Source: Psychrobacillus sp042885655
GTDB taxonomy: Bacteria > Bacillota > Bacilli > Bacillales_A > Planococcaceae
Direction: 5' to 3'
NCBI RefSeq assembly: GCF_042885655.1
Contig: NZ_JBHVRO010000001.1
Span: 483,657 to 547,656, forward strand
Length of the DNA: 64,000 nt
In this document: one piece after another, positions 1-9,383 of the stretch
Position numbering within the stretch: the stretch's first letter is position 1
Layout of the letters: every line of letters begins with the position of its first letter
Notes under the pieces: model-generated
The model's database searches: none
Told to the model about the DNA's origin: nothing
The model's input: the letters and a program-made list of their open reading frames with translations, nothing else
Made by a program: the position numbers and the translations under genes

Positions 1-2
1 CT

Positions 3-797
3 TTAATGGGCTCTGAAGAGGGCGGTATGGATATCGAAGAAGTAGCAGCAAATACTCCTGAGAAACTATTCTATGAAGAAATCGATCCAGTTGTAGGCTT
101 AACAGGCTTCCAAGCTCGTCGTATGGCTTTTAACATGAATATTCCTGCTAAACTTGTTAACAAAGCAGCTAAGTTCATGCTTGGCTTATATCAAGTTTAT
201 AAAGAAAAAGATGCTTCTATCGTTGAAATTAATCCGTTAGTAGTAACTAACGATGACAACGTATTAGCACTTGATGCAAAATTCAACTTCGATGCAAATG
301 CTTTATATCGTCATGCTGATATTCTTGAAATGCGTGATTTTGATGAAGAAGATCCAAAAGAAATCGAAGCTTCTAAATATGACTTAAGCTATATTTCTTT
401 AGATGGAAATATCGGTTGTATGGTTAATGGAGCAGGATTAGCTATGGCTACAATGGATACAATTAGCTATTACGGCGGATCACCCGCAAACTTCCTTGAC
501 GTTGGGGGCGGTGCTACAGCTGAAAAAGTAACTGAAGCATTCAAAATCATCCTTTCTGACGTAAACGTAAAAGGTATTTTCGTTAATATCTTTGGTGGTA
601 TCATGAAATGTGACGTAATCGCAGAAGGTGTTATTATTGCTGCGAAAGAAGTAGGTCTTGCAGTGCCATTAGTAGTACGTTTAGAAGGTACAAATGTAGA
701 CTTAGGTAAAAAATTATTAAATGAATCTGGTTTAAATATTATCGCTGCTGACTCAATGGCAGACGGTGCTCAAAAAATCGTTAATCTTGTAGGATAA
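3..797 (+). CDS. sucC: Succinyl-CoA synthetase (ADP-forming) beta subunit, 5' partial
   Basis: TCA-cycle enzyme that interconverts succinyl-CoA and succinate with substrate-level ATP formation, in complex with SucD in the cytoplasm. The open frame runs in from the left edge, so roughly the first 120 of about 386 residues are missing. What remains covers the end of the ATP-grasp domain (MGSEEGGMDIEEVA, EINPLVV, ALDAKFNFD) and the C-terminal CoA-ligase domain (NFLDVGGGA, NIFGGIMKCDVIAEG, RLEGTNV). The first in-window ATG, at base 6, is internal and is not the start. It is followed after 18 bases by sucD and shares its terminator. Identification is by family motifs and by the adjacent partner gene. 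Confidence 0.96.
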   Translation, partial: LMGSEEGGMDIEEVAANTPEKLFYEEIDPVVGLTGFQARRMAFNMNIPAKLVNKAAKFMLGLYQVYKEKDASIVEINPLVVTNDDNVLALDAKFNFDANALYRHADILEMRDFDEEDPKEIEASKYDLSYISLDGNIGCMVNGAGLAMATMDTISYYGGSPANFLDVGGGATAEKVTEAFKIILSDVNVKGIFVNIFGGIMKCDVIAEGVIIAAKEVGLAVPLVVRLEGTNVDLGKKLLNESGLNIIAADSMADGAQKIVNLVG

Positions 798-815
798 GAA
801 AGGCAGGGACATAAA

Positions 816-1718
816 GTGGGCGTATATATTAATAAAGATACGAAAGTAATCGTTCAAGGAATTACGGGCTCAACTGCTCTTTTCCATACAAAACAAATGC
901 TTGAATACGGTACTAAAATCGTTGCTGGGGTTACACCTGGTAAAGGTGGTACTGAAGTTGAAGGCGTTCCAGTTTTCAATACAGTACAAGACGCTGTAAA
1001 AGCAACTGGCGCAAACGTTTCTGTCATCTATGTACCAGCTCCTTTTGCTGCGGATGCAATTTTAGAAGCAGTAGATGCTGAACTAGATATGACAATCTGT
1101 ATTACAGAACATATCCCAGTACTAGACATGGTTAACGTGAAACGTTACATGGAAGGTAAGAAAACTCGTTTAGTAGGACCTAACTGTCCAGGTGTTATTA
1201 CTGCAGATGAATGTAAAATTGGTATTATGCCAGGATATATTCATACAAAAGGTCATGTAGGTGTTGTATCACGTTCTGGTACATTAACTTATGAAGCGGT
1301 TCATCAGTTAACACAAGCAGGTATTGGTCAAACAACTGCTGTAGGTATTGGTGGGGATCCAGTAAATGGAACTAACTTTATCGATGCTTTAACTGCTTTC
1401 AATGCAGATGAAGAAACTTATGCTGTAGTTATGATTGGTGAGATTGGTGGTACTGCTGAAGAAGAAGCAGCAGCATGGATTAAAGCTAATATGACAAAAC
1501 CAGTAATTGGTTTCATCGGTGGTCAAACAGCTCCAGAAGGAAAACGTATGGGTCACGCTGGTGCAATTATCTCAGGTGGTCAAGGTACTGCTGAAGGTAA
1601 AATTAAAGCTATGAAAGATGCAGGAATGAAAGTTGCTGCTACACCATCTGTAATTGGTGAGACTTTAATTGAAGCAATTAAAGAAGCAGGTCTTTACGAC
1701 GCTTGTAAAACACATTAA
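816..1718 (+). CDS. sucD: Succinyl-CoA synthetase alpha subunit
   Basis: Partner of SucC. It carries the CoA-binding Rossmann domain (GITGSTALFHTKQML near residues 15-30) and the phosphohistidine loop (GKRMGHAGAI), whose catalytic His is residue 247. At 300 aa it is full length for the family. The start is GTG, preceded by the weak ribosome site AAGGCAGGG. It lies 18 bp after sucC, and a strong hairpin-T-run terminator follows, so sucCD forms an operon closed here. Confidence 0.98.
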   Translation: MGVYINKDTKVIVQGITGSTALFHTKQMLEYGTKIVAGVTPGKGGTEVEGVPVFNTVQDAVKATGANVSVIYVPAPFAADAILEAVDAELDMTICITEHIPVLDMVNVKRYMEGKKTRLVGPNCPGVITADECKIGIMPGYIHTKGHVGVVSRSGTLTYEAVHQLTQAGIGQTTAVGIGGDPVNGTNFIDALTAFNADEETYAVVMIGEIGGTAEEEAAAWIKANMTKPVIGFIGGQTAPEGKRMGHAGAIISGGQGTAEGKIKAMKDAGMKVAATPSVIGETLIEAIKEAGLYDACKTH

Positions 1719-1723
1719 TATAA

Positions 1724-1762
1724 GAGTACGGCACATCTATTGGTGTTGCCGTACTTTTTTAT
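1724..1762 (+). terminator. Intrinsic terminator of sucCD
   Basis: A perfect 9 bp stem (AGTACGGCA / TGCCGTACT) with a 13-base loop runs directly into a T-tract, six bases after the sucD stop codon. Confidence 0.93.
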
Positions 1763-1778
1763 ATAAAGGAGGGGCATA

Positions 1779-2684
1779 TTGAATTATAAAGACGAACAAT
1801 GGCTTAACCGGTTTTTAGCTCTACATTATGTATTTCCTGTTCCAATGAATAAACTCCAGCCTCTAATTGAATACAATCCCACATTAGCTCAGTTAGAAAA
1901 GATTCAATCTAATTTACTTTCTGGTATTCTCAATATTTCACAAAATCGTGCGTTACAGTTACAAGAAATGTATAAAAAATTTGTGGAAACCCCATTTCTT
2001 CAAATCTATGAAAAGCATCAAATAATCCCCATAATTTATACCGATCCCATGTATCCACTAAGTTTAAAAAATCTTTATGATCCTCCAGCGGTGCTATATG
2101 CAAAAGGAGATATTAAACTATTAAATATACAAAAAAGGCTTGCAATTATTGGTTCTCGTGAAGCAACTGACTATACCCGAGATAGTATAGAAAAAATTTT
2201 ACCGCCTTTAATTGATAATAATTTTGTTATTATAAGTGGTCTTGCAAAAGGTGCGGACACTTTAGCGCATAAATTAACGATTAATCATGGAGGTAAGACA
2301 ATTGCTGTATTAGGTACAGGATTATTCCATGTTTATCCAAAACAAAATGAAGAATTAGCAAAGATAATGTCAAAAAATCAATTATTATTAACTGAATATC
2401 CTCCATACATGACACCTAAAAAATGGAATTTCCCAATGAGAAATCGAATAATTAGTGGTTTATCTCAAGGAGTCTTAATAACAGAAGCGAAAGAAAAAAG
2501 TGGGACAGTTTCTACAATGGAACATGCTTTGGAAAATGGGAAAGAAGTATTTGCAATCCCAGGATCTATTCATTCGCCATTGTCGAAAGGACCTCATCTT
2601 CTCATATTAGAAGGGGCTAAGCCTATTTGGAACGGATATCAAATTCTTGAAGAATTATGTGAAAATGAACAAATAAACAAATAA
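1779..2684 (+). CDS. dprA: DNA-processing protein DprA (Smf)
   Basis: Loads RecA onto incoming single-stranded DNA during natural transformation. The 301 aa protein has an N-terminal helical region (about 1-100) and the Rossmann-like DprA domain: GSREATDYTRD, IISGLAKGADTLAH, GKTIAVLGTG, FPMRNRIISGLS, and KSGTVSTMEHALENG. The C-terminal winged helix of longer homologues is absent, as in the ~297 aa B. subtilis protein. The start is TTG at 1779 with an excellent ribosome site (AAAGGAGGGG). It sits between sucD and topA, the conserved Bacillales position. DNA binding and RecA loading are family knowledge. Confidence 0.97.
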   Translation: MNYKDEQWLNRFLALHYVFPVPMNKLQPLIEYNPTLAQLEKIQSNLLSGILNISQNRALQLQEMYKKFVETPFLQIYEKHQIIPIIYTDPMYPLSLKNLYDPPAVLYAKGDIKLLNIQKRLAIIGSREATDYTRDSIEKILPPLIDNNFVIISGLAKGADTLAHKLTINHGGKTIAVLGTGLFHVYPKQNEELAKIMSKNQLLLTEYPPYMTPKKWNFPMRNRIISGLSQGVLITEAKEKSGTVSTMEHALENGKEVFAIPGSIHSPLSKGPHLLILEGAKPIWNGYQILEELCENEQINK

Positions 2685-2708
2685 ATAAATGAAAAGCCTT
2701 GCAATTGT

Positions 2709-2747
2709 AAGAAATCTGTTATACATTTTGCAACAGGTATTTCTTTT
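2709..2747 (+). terminator. Possible weak terminator between dprA and topA
   Basis: AAGAAATCTGTT can pair with AACAGGTATTTCTT across an 11-base loop, with a small bulge, followed by a short T-run. It lies 24 bases after dprA. The interrupted stem and short T-run make it a weak candidate. Confidence 0.4.
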
Positions 2748-2787
2748 GAAGCAAAATGCGAGTTACCCTCTATAAGGAGGCATATTT

Positions 2788-4863
2788 ATGTCGGATTACT
2801 TAGTTATTGTGGAATCGCCTGCAAAGGCAAAAACAATTGAACGTTATCTTGGAAAAAAATATAAAGTGAAAGCATCCATCGGACATGTTATAGATTTACC
2901 GAGAAGTAAAATGGGTGTAGATGTCGAAAATGATTACGAACCAAAATATATTACAATTAGAGGAAAAGGGCCAGTTTTACAAGATTTGAAAAATGCTGCA
3001 AAAAAAGCGAAAAAAATCTATCTCGCAGCTGACCCCGACAGAGAAGGAGAAGCAATTGCTTGGCATCTGGCACACGCTTTAAAAGTTGATCTCGAATCTG
3101 ATTGCCGAGTAGTTTTTAATGAAATTACAAAAGATGCTATATTAGAATCCTTTAAACATCCACGACCGATTAATATGGACTTAGTAGATGCCCAACAGGC
3201 AAGAAGAATATTAGATCGTTTGGTAGGTTATAATATTAGCCCTATTCTATGGAAGAAAGTGAAAAAAGGTCTTTCAGCTGGTAGAGTTCAATCTGTCGCT
3301 TTAAGATTAATAATCGATCGAGAAAATGAAATAAACAATTTCGTTCCAGAAGAATATTGGACAATTGAAGGTCAGTTTGAAAAAAACAAAAAAGCATTTG
3401 ATGCGCTGTATTATGGCACAGAAAAAGATAAAGCAAAACTTTCAAACGAAAATGATGTAAAAGAAGTTATGAATGTTATAAAAGGCAAAAAGTTTGAAGT
3501 TACAAATGTAGTGAAAAAAGAAAGAAAGAGAAATCCAGCTTCATCTTTCACCACTTCTTCTCTTCAACAAGAAGCTGCCCGTAAACTTAACTTTCGCGCA
3601 AGAAAAACAATGATGCTAGCACAACAACTATATGAAGGTATTGATTTAGGGAAAAAAGAAGGAACTGTTGGTTTAATTACTTATATGCGTACAGATTCTA
3701 CTAGAATCTCTGAATCTGCAAAAACAGATGCACATGAATTCATTAAAAATGAATATGGTGTGGAATATATAACGAGTAAGAAAGAAGAAAAACAATCCAA
3801 AAAAGCGCAAGATGCGCATGAAGCTATTAGACCAACAAGTATCTTGAGAACGCCAGAACAGTTAAAAAGTATACTTTCGAAAGATTTATTTCGTTTATAC
3901 AAATTAATATGGGAGCGTTTTATCGCTAGTCAAATGGCTCCTGCAATATTAGATACAGTTGCGGTGGATTTGAAAAATGGAAAAGCCGTTTTCCGTGCTA
4001 ACGGATCGCAAGTAAAGTTCCCTGGATTTATGAAATTATATGTGGAAGGTTCCGACGACCAAACAGATGACAAAGATAAGTTGTTACCTGTTTTAGAAGT
4101 TGGGGATAAAGTGAATGCACAATCCATTGAGCCAAAGCAACATTTTACTCAGCCACCACCAAGATATTCAGAGGCGAGATTAGTAAAAACGCTAGAAGAA
4201 CTTGGTATAGGTAGACCATCAACGTACGCTCCAACGCTCGATACTATTCAAAAAAGAGGCTATGTTGCATTAGAAACAAAACGCTTTGTACCAACAGAGC
4301 TTGGGACGATTGTACATCAGCTTGTGTTAGAGTTTTTCCCGAATGTTTTGGACATCGAGTTTACAGCACAAATGGAAAAAGATTTGGATAGTATAGAAGA
4401 AGGGCAAGTTAAATGGGTTCAAGTAATCGATGGGTTTTATCAAGACTTTGCGAAACATGTGGAGCACGCAGATGCTGAGATGGAGAAAATCGTAATAAAA
4501 GATGAACCAACCGGAGAAGATTGTGAAAATTGTGGTTCTCCAATGGTTTATAAACTAGGACGATTTGGCAAGTTTATGGCTTGCAGTAATTTCCCTGAAT
4601 GTAGGAATACGAAGGCAATAGTAAAAGAAATCGGTGTCCCATGTCCATCTTGTGGAGAAGGGCAGATTGTCGAGCGTAAAAGTAAAACAAAACGAATTTT
4701 TTACGGTTGCGATCGATATCCTACATGTGATTTTGTATCTTGGGATAAGCCGATAAATAGACCATGTCCAAAATGTAGTGAGATGCTAGTTGAAAAGAAA
4801 TTGAAAAAAGGTATACAAATTCAATGTGTTTCTTGTGATTACAAAGAAGATCCACAGAGTTAA
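2788..4863 (+). CDS. topA: DNA topoisomerase I (type IA)
   Basis: Relaxes negative supercoils by passing one strand through a transient single-strand break. The N-terminal TOPRIM domain shows VIVESPAKAKTIERYLG with the catalytic Glu and ADPDREGEAIAWH with the metal-binding acidic triad. The active-site Tyr in GLITYMRTDS is residue 299. The C-terminus carries three tetracysteine zinc ribbons: CENCGSPM...CSNFPEC, CPSCGEG...CDRYPTC and CPKCSEM...CVSC. Length of 691 aa matches the B. subtilis enzyme. The ribosome site is TAAGGAGG, 7-8 bases before ATG. trmFO follows after 18 bases, likely as an operon. Confidence 0.98.
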   Translation: MSDYLVIVESPAKAKTIERYLGKKYKVKASIGHVIDLPRSKMGVDVENDYEPKYITIRGKGPVLQDLKNAAKKAKKIYLAADPDREGEAIAWHLAHALKVDLESDCRVVFNEITKDAILESFKHPRPINMDLVDAQQARRILDRLVGYNISPILWKKVKKGLSAGRVQSVALRLIIDRENEINNFVPEEYWTIEGQFEKNKKAFDALYYGTEKDKAKLSNENDVKEVMNVIKGKKFEVTNVVKKERKRNPASSFTTSSLQQEAARKLNFRARKTMMLAQQLYEGIDLGKKEGTVGLITYMRTDSTRISESAKTDAHEFIKNEYGVEYITSKKEEKQSKKAQDAHEAIRPTSILRTPEQLKSILSKDLFRLYKLIWERFIASQMAPAILDTVAVDLKNGKAVFRANGSQVKFPGFMKLYVEGSDDQTDDKDKLLPVLEVGDKVNAQSIEPKQHFTQPPPRYSEARLVKTLEELGIGRPSTYAPTLDTIQKRGYVALETKRFVPTELGTIVHQLVLEFFPNVLDIEFTAQMEKDLDSIEEGQVKWVQVIDGFYQDFAKHVEHADAEMEKIVIKDEPTGEDCENCGSPMVYKLGRFGKFMACSNFPECRNTKAIVKEIGVPCPSCGEGQIVERKSKTKRIFYGCDRYPTCDFVSWDKPINRPCPKCSEMLVEKKLKKGIQIQCVSCDYKEDPQS

Positions 4864-4881
4864 AAGAAAGAAGGATTTTAA

Positions 4882-6192
4882 ATGACTGAAATAGTAAATG
4901 TGATTGGTGCTGGACTTGCAGGAAGTGAGGCTGCTTGGCAAATTGCAAAGCGGGGTATAAAAGTCCGTCTTTTTGAAATGCGACCTGTTAAACAAACACC
5001 AGCTCATCATACGGATAAATTTGCGGAGTTAGTTTGTTCTAATTCACTTCGTGCAAATAATTTAACAAACGCTGTGGGAGTTATTAAAGAAGAAATGCGT
5101 ATGTTGGATTCACTTATTATTCAATCTGCAGACAATAGTTGTGTCCCTGCCGGTGGCGCATTAGCAGTTGACAGACATGATTTTGCTGGAAGAGTTACGG
5201 ATACGATTCGAAATCATCCTTTAATCGAAATAGTAAATGAAGAAGTTACTGAAATTCCGGAAGGTATAACCGTTATTGCAACAGGACCTTTAACTTCACC
5301 TGCTTTAGCAGAAAAAGTGAAGGAATTAACTGGACAAGATTATTTGTACTTTTATGATGCTGCAGCTCCAATAGTAGAAAAAGACAGTATCGACATGGAC
5401 AAAGTATACTTGAAATCGCGTTACGATAAAGGAGAAGCAGCATACTTAAACTGTCCAATGTCAGAAGAAGAGTTTAATCGTTTTTATGATGCTCTTGTAG
5501 AGGCAGAGGTTGTTCCATTAAAAGAATTTGAAAAAGAAATCTACTTCGAAGGATGTATGCCAGTTGAGGTAATGGCTGGGAGAGGTAGAAAAACGTTATT
5601 ATTCGGGCCAATGAAACCAGTGGGTCTCGAAGATCCGAAAACAGGGAAGCGTCCATATGCAGTTGTGCAATTAAGACAAGATGATGCTGCAGGCACACTT
5701 TATAATATCGTTGGGTTTCAAACGCATTTAAAATGGGGACCACAAAAAGAAGTATTGCAACTAATTCCAGGATTAGAAAACGTTGAGATTGTTCGATATG
5801 GTGTTATGCATCGAAATACTTTTATTAATTCACCAACTGTATTACAGCCCACATATCAATTAAAAGCAAATCATCAAATTTTCTTTGCTGGACAAATGAC
5901 TGGTGTGGAAGGTTATGTAGAATCTGCAGGTAGTGGTCTTCTTGCTGGTATTAACGCAGCTAAGCTTGCAAAAGGGGAAGAATTAATCGTATTACCTAGA
6001 GAAACAGCTCTTGGTAGTATGGCGAGATATATTACTGAAGCAGATCCAAAAAATTTCCAACCAATGAATATTAACTTTGGCTTGTTTCCAGAGCTTCAGC
6101 CAAAAGTTAGAGATAAAAAAGTGAGAACCGAGCAATTAGCTAATCGTGCACTAACAACAATTCAAAATTTTGTGAAAAATACATCGATTTAA
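4882..6192 (+). CDS. trmFO: FADH2- and folate-dependent tRNA (uracil-54-C5)-methyltransferase TrmFO
   Basis: Methylates U54 in the T-loop of tRNAs using methylenetetrahydrofolate as carbon donor and FADH2 as reductant. At 436 aa it is normal for the family. It begins with a dinucleotide-binding fold (VIGAGLAGSEAAWQIA, residues 6-21) and has the family signatures ELVCSNSLRAN, GGALAVDRHDFA, EGCMPVEVMAGRGRKTLLFGP (key part PVEVMAGRG) and GQMTGVEGYVESAGSGLLAG. The ribosome site is AGAAGGA. A terminator follows 7 bases after the stop codon. The protein was formerly called Gid. Confidence 0.98.
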   Translation: MTEIVNVIGAGLAGSEAAWQIAKRGIKVRLFEMRPVKQTPAHHTDKFAELVCSNSLRANNLTNAVGVIKEEMRMLDSLIIQSADNSCVPAGGALAVDRHDFAGRVTDTIRNHPLIEIVNEEVTEIPEGITVIATGPLTSPALAEKVKELTGQDYLYFYDAAAPIVEKDSIDMDKVYLKSRYDKGEAAYLNCPMSEEEFNRFYDALVEAEVVPLKEFEKEIYFEGCMPVEVMAGRGRKTLLFGPMKPVGLEDPKTGKRPYAVVQLRQDDAAGTLYNIVGFQTHLKWGPQKEVLQLIPGLENVEIVRYGVMHRNTFINSPTVLQPTYQLKANHQIFFAGQMTGVEGYVESAGSGLLAGINAAKLAKGEELIVLPRETALGSMARYITEADPKNFQPMNINFGLFPELQPKVRDKKVRTEQLANRALTTIQNFVKNTSI

Positions 6193-6198
6193 TTGCTT

Positions 6199-6236
6199 TA
6201 AGCCTCTAAAAATTGGTATACTTTTAGAGGCTTTTA
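6199..6236 (+). terminator. Intrinsic terminator after trmFO
   Basis: An 11 bp stem (AGCCTCTAAAA / TTTTAGAGGCT) with a 10-base loop is followed by a short T-tract. It closes the topA-trmFO unit before xerC. Confidence 0.9.
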
Positions 6237-6264
6237 CTATGGAAATAGAATTGGAGTTGTTTGG

Positions 6265-7158
6265 ATGATTGGATTAATTGAACTACACTCGTTTATTGAT
6301 TATATTCAATTAGAGAAAAATTACTCAAATCTTACTGTCCATGAATATGAAAAAGATATTGAAAATTTTTTACTCTTTCTAGAAAAAGAAGGTGTAAGTC
6401 ATTTAAATGACGTAGAATATGTCCATGCAAGATTATATGTAACAGCTCTTTATGAAAAAAAATTAGCGAGAACCTCTATTTCAAGAAAAATTTCTTCCAT
6501 ACGTTCTTTTTACAGATTTCTTCATAAAGAATACAATATTCGAGAAGAAGCTTTTCGGTCTTTGTATCATCCGAAAAAAGAGGAGCTTTTACCACATTTT
6601 TTTTATGAAGAAGAGATGGAACAACTTTTCGAAGGAAATAAAGGAACAGACCTACTGTCCATACGAAATATGGCCTTATTAGAACTATTATATGCTACTG
6701 GAATACGAGTAAGTGAACTTATTTCAATCGAAATGAGTCATATAGATAAGAGTTATGGGATTATTCGTGTTATGGGAAAAGGTAGAAAAGAGCGATATGT
6801 TCCTGTTGGAGATTATGCCTTATTAGCAGTCGAGGAATATGTGGAAAAAAGCAGACCAAAAATAATGAAGTCAACATCTCATCCATTTCTTTTTGTGAAT
6901 AGTAGAGGCGATCATTTATCTGCAAGTGGTGTTAGACATATTCTAAACGAAATGATAAAAAAAGCTTCAATGCATACGACAATCTATCCTCATATGCTCA
7001 GACATACTTTTGCTACACATTTATTAAACAATGGTGCAGATTTAAGGAGTGTGCAAGAATTGTTAGGGCATTCCCATCTAACTTCTACACAAATTTATAC
7101 ACATGTTACAAAGGAACATTTAAGAAAAACGTATATGAATGCTCATCCTAGGGCATAA
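6265..7158 (+). CDS. xerC: Tyrosine recombinase XerC (CodV)
   Basis: Site-specific recombinase that resolves chromosome dimers at dif together with XerD. Residues 1-90 form the SAM-like core-binding domain (YSNLTVHEYEKDIENF). The catalytic domain has the conserved Arg in ATGIRVSEL, the Lys in GKGRKERYVPVG, the HMLRHTFATHLL box and LGHSHLTSTQIYTH with the nucleophilic Tyr. The 297 aa length is standard. ATG 6265 is preceded by only a weak purine-rich stretch (TTGGAGTTG). It opens the xerC-hslV-hslU-codY cluster, but 197 bp of structured non-coding DNA separates it from hslV. Confidence 0.97.
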   Translation: MIGLIELHSFIDYIQLEKNYSNLTVHEYEKDIENFLLFLEKEGVSHLNDVEYVHARLYVTALYEKKLARTSISRKISSIRSFYRFLHKEYNIREEAFRSLYHPKKEELLPHFFYEEEMEQLFEGNKGTDLLSIRNMALLELLYATGIRVSELISIEMSHIDKSYGIIRVMGKGRKERYVPVGDYALLAVEEYVEKSRPKIMKSTSHPFLFVNSRGDHLSASGVRHILNEMIKKASMHTTIYPHMLRHTFATHLLNNGADLRSVQELLGHSHLTSTQIYTHVTKEHLRKTYMNAHPRA

Positions 7159-7355
7159 CCTTTTCATAATGGCGAGTATGCATATGCTGAATCGAGGAAT
7201 ACTGGCTAAGATCGCTGTGTCCAGTGGTAATGGAATTGATTGCTAAAGCTCAGGAAATCCTAAAGTTTTTGTTAAGGAGTTTATCTAGATGCTCGATTCA
7301 AATATCTCGGCTCAAATACGCCAAGGTGAATTTGAAATAATGGAGGTAATGATAT
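7159..7355 (+). other. Structured non-coding gap between xerC and hslV
   Basis: No open frame is visible. A perfect 9 bp inverted repeat (TGAATCGAG at 7188-7196, CTCGATTCA at 7292-7300) encloses an internal ACTGG/CCAGT hairpin at 7201-7225, as expected of a multibranched RNA. The hslV ribosome site (TGGAGGT) lies at the end. No T-run terminator and no known riboswitch signature was recognised. Function is unknown. Confidence 0.4.
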
Positions 7356-7910
7356 ATGGCTGGAACTGGAATACATGCAACTACAATTTTTGCGGTAAGT
7401 CATAATGGAAGCCAAGCAATGGCAGGAGACGGACAGGTCACTTTAGGTAATCAGGTAGTGATGAAACATACTGCAAAAAAAGTTAGAAGGTTATTTAATG
7501 GTCAAGTAATAGCTGGTTTTGCTGGGTCTGTTGCGGATGCATTTACTTTATTTGAAATGTTTGAAGGGAAATTATTAGAGTATAATGGTAATCTTCAGCG
7601 TGCGTCTGTTGAGTTAGCAAAGCAATGGAGAGGGGATAAAATGCTACGTCAACTAGAAGCAATGCTTTTAGTAATGGACAAAAATAATTTATTGCTTGTT
7701 TCAGGAACTGGTGAAGTAATTGAGCCGGATGATGGTATACTTGCTATTGGCTCTGGAGGAAACTATGCATTGGCAGCAGGGCGAGCATTAAAGCAATATG
7801 CAGGGGAAAAAATGACGGCTGAAGAAATTGCGAAGGCGGCATTAACAACTGCTGCGGATATTTGTGTTTTTACAAATCATCAAATAATTGTGGAGGTATT
7901 GGGTGAATGA
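7356..7910 (+). CDS. hslV: ATP-dependent protease proteolytic subunit HslV (ClpQ)
   Basis: Proteasome-like peptidase that forms a dodecamer capped by HslU. Family signatures are TTIFAVSHNG, MAGDGQVTLGNQVVMKHTAKKVRRL (key part GDGQVTLGNQ), GFAGSVADAFTLFE, VSGTGEVIEPDDG and AIGSGGNYALAAGRAL. Thr9 (in HATTIF) aligns with the N-terminal catalytic Thr of E. coli HslV. Eight residues precede it and there is no Ser at position 2, unlike B. subtilis ClpQ. The start codon is ATG after TGGAGGTAATGATAT. The stop overlaps the hslU start (ATGA), so the two are translationally coupled. Confidence 0.97.
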   Translation: MAGTGIHATTIFAVSHNGSQAMAGDGQVTLGNQVVMKHTAKKVRRLFNGQVIAGFAGSVADAFTLFEMFEGKLLEYNGNLQRASVELAKQWRGDKMLRQLEAMLLVMDKNNLLLVSGTGEVIEPDDGILAIGSGGNYALAAGRALKQYAGEKMTAEEIAKAALTTAADICVFTNHQIIVEVLGE

Positions 7911-9301
7911 AAGAGAATAGCTTAACTCCAAAACAAATTACAGAGCATTTAAATAAATACATTGTTGGTCAAAATGCTGCAAAAAAAGCGGTAGCAGTTG
8001 CACTCCGTAATAGATATAGAAGACAATTGTTAGACGAAGATATGAAGAATGAAGTAATTCCTAAAAATATTTTAATGATTGGTCCAACAGGTGTAGGTAA
8101 AACAGAAATAGCTAGAAGAATCGCAAAGCTTACAAAAGCTCCTTTTGTAAAAGTGGAAGCAACTAAATTTACAGAAGTAGGATATGTAGGTAGAGACGTT
8201 GAATCGATGGTAAGAGACTTGGTAGAATCCGCTATTCGAATTGTGAAGGAAGAGAAAATGGAAGAAGTGAAGGAACAGGCATTACGGTTAGCGAATGATG
8301 CTATTGTAAAGCTTCTTGTTCCTTCATTAAAGAAAAAGAATGCTAATCAAAACCCTTTTGAAGCTTTATTTGGAGGAAAGTCAGAAGAAGATTCTTCAGA
8401 AACCGAAGATACAGAAGTACGATTGAAACGATCTCAAATAGCAGAAGATTTAAGAGACGGTAAATTAGAAAATGAAATTGTAACGGTAGAAGTTACAGAA
8501 CAGGCTCCATCCATTTTTGATGCACTTCAGGGTGGTGGAATGGAAAGTATGGGTATGAATATGCAAGATGCGCTTTCTAGCTTAGTACCCAAGAAAAAGA
8601 AGAAAAGAAAAATGAAAGTAAAAGATGCACGGAAAGTATTAATACATGAAGAAGCGAGCAAACTAATTGATAATGATGAATTATCTCAAATTGCGATAGA
8701 GAAAACGGAGCAAACTGGAATAATATTTATTGATGAAATGGATAAGATTGCAAATCGAAGTGGAAGCAGTGCTTCTGCTGATGTTTCACGAGAAGGTGTT
8801 CAAAGAGATATTTTACCTATTGTTGAAGGATCAACAGTGAATACGAAATACGGAGCAGTAAAAACAGATTATATCTTGTTTATAGCAGCTGGTGCATTTC
8901 ATATGTCTAAACCTTCTGATTTAATACCAGAACTTCAAGGTAGATTTCCGATTCGTGTAGAATTAGAAAAACTTACAAAAGATGATTTTGTAAGAATATT
9001 AAAAGAACCTCAACATTCTTTAACTAAACAATATGAAGCATTACTTCAAACAGAAGGCGTAACAATTTCATTTTCAGATGAATCAATTGAAAGAATTGGG
9101 GAAATAGCTTATGAAGTCAATCAAGAGACCGATAATATAGGAGCAAGACGACTTCATACGATTCTTGAGAAGATTTTAGAAGAGCTTTCGTTTGAAGCTT
9201 CTGAAATTTCACCTGCTCATATTCAAATTACTCCTGGATATATTGACCAAAAACTTGACAATATTGTGAAAAATAAAGACTTATCACAATTTATACTGTA
9301 A
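7907..9301 (+). CDS. hslU: HslU (ClpY) AAA+ unfoldase of the HslVU protease
   Basis: ATPase that unfolds substrates and feeds them into HslV. It shows the Walker A motif IGPTGVGKTEIARR (near residue 57), the pore region KFTEVGYVGRDVES, the Walker B motif GIIFIDEMDKIA, an intermediate I-domain with a basic KKKKKRKMK stretch (about residues 110-245), and sensor 2 NIGARRLHTILEK. The 464 aa length is usual. The start overlaps the hslV stop by four bases. Confidence 0.98.
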   Translation: MKENSLTPKQITEHLNKYIVGQNAAKKAVAVALRNRYRRQLLDEDMKNEVIPKNILMIGPTGVGKTEIARRIAKLTKAPFVKVEATKFTEVGYVGRDVESMVRDLVESAIRIVKEEKMEEVKEQALRLANDAIVKLLVPSLKKKNANQNPFEALFGGKSEEDSSETEDTEVRLKRSQIAEDLRDGKLENEIVTVEVTEQAPSIFDALQGGGMESMGMNMQDALSSLVPKKKKKRKMKVKDARKVLIHEEASKLIDNDELSQIAIEKTEQTGIIFIDEMDKIANRSGSSASADVSREGVQRDILPIVEGSTVNTKYGAVKTDYILFIAAGAFHMSKPSDLIPELQGRFPIRVELEKLTKDDFVRILKEPQHSLTKQYEALLQTEGVTISFSDESIERIGEIAYEVNQETDNIGARRLHTILEKILEELSFEASEISPAHIQITPGYIDQKLDNIVKNKDLSQFIL

Positions 9302-9383
9302 TATTAAGTTTCTGCTATTCCAAAAACAATTAAAAACCTTTAGAATATTAAAATAAATATGAAAATTAATGGAGGATACAACA

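Noticed and set aside
9369..9383. Upstream ATG as the codY start
   Set aside because: It overlaps the ribosome-binding site GGAGG. The second ATG gives the canonical 259 aa protein.
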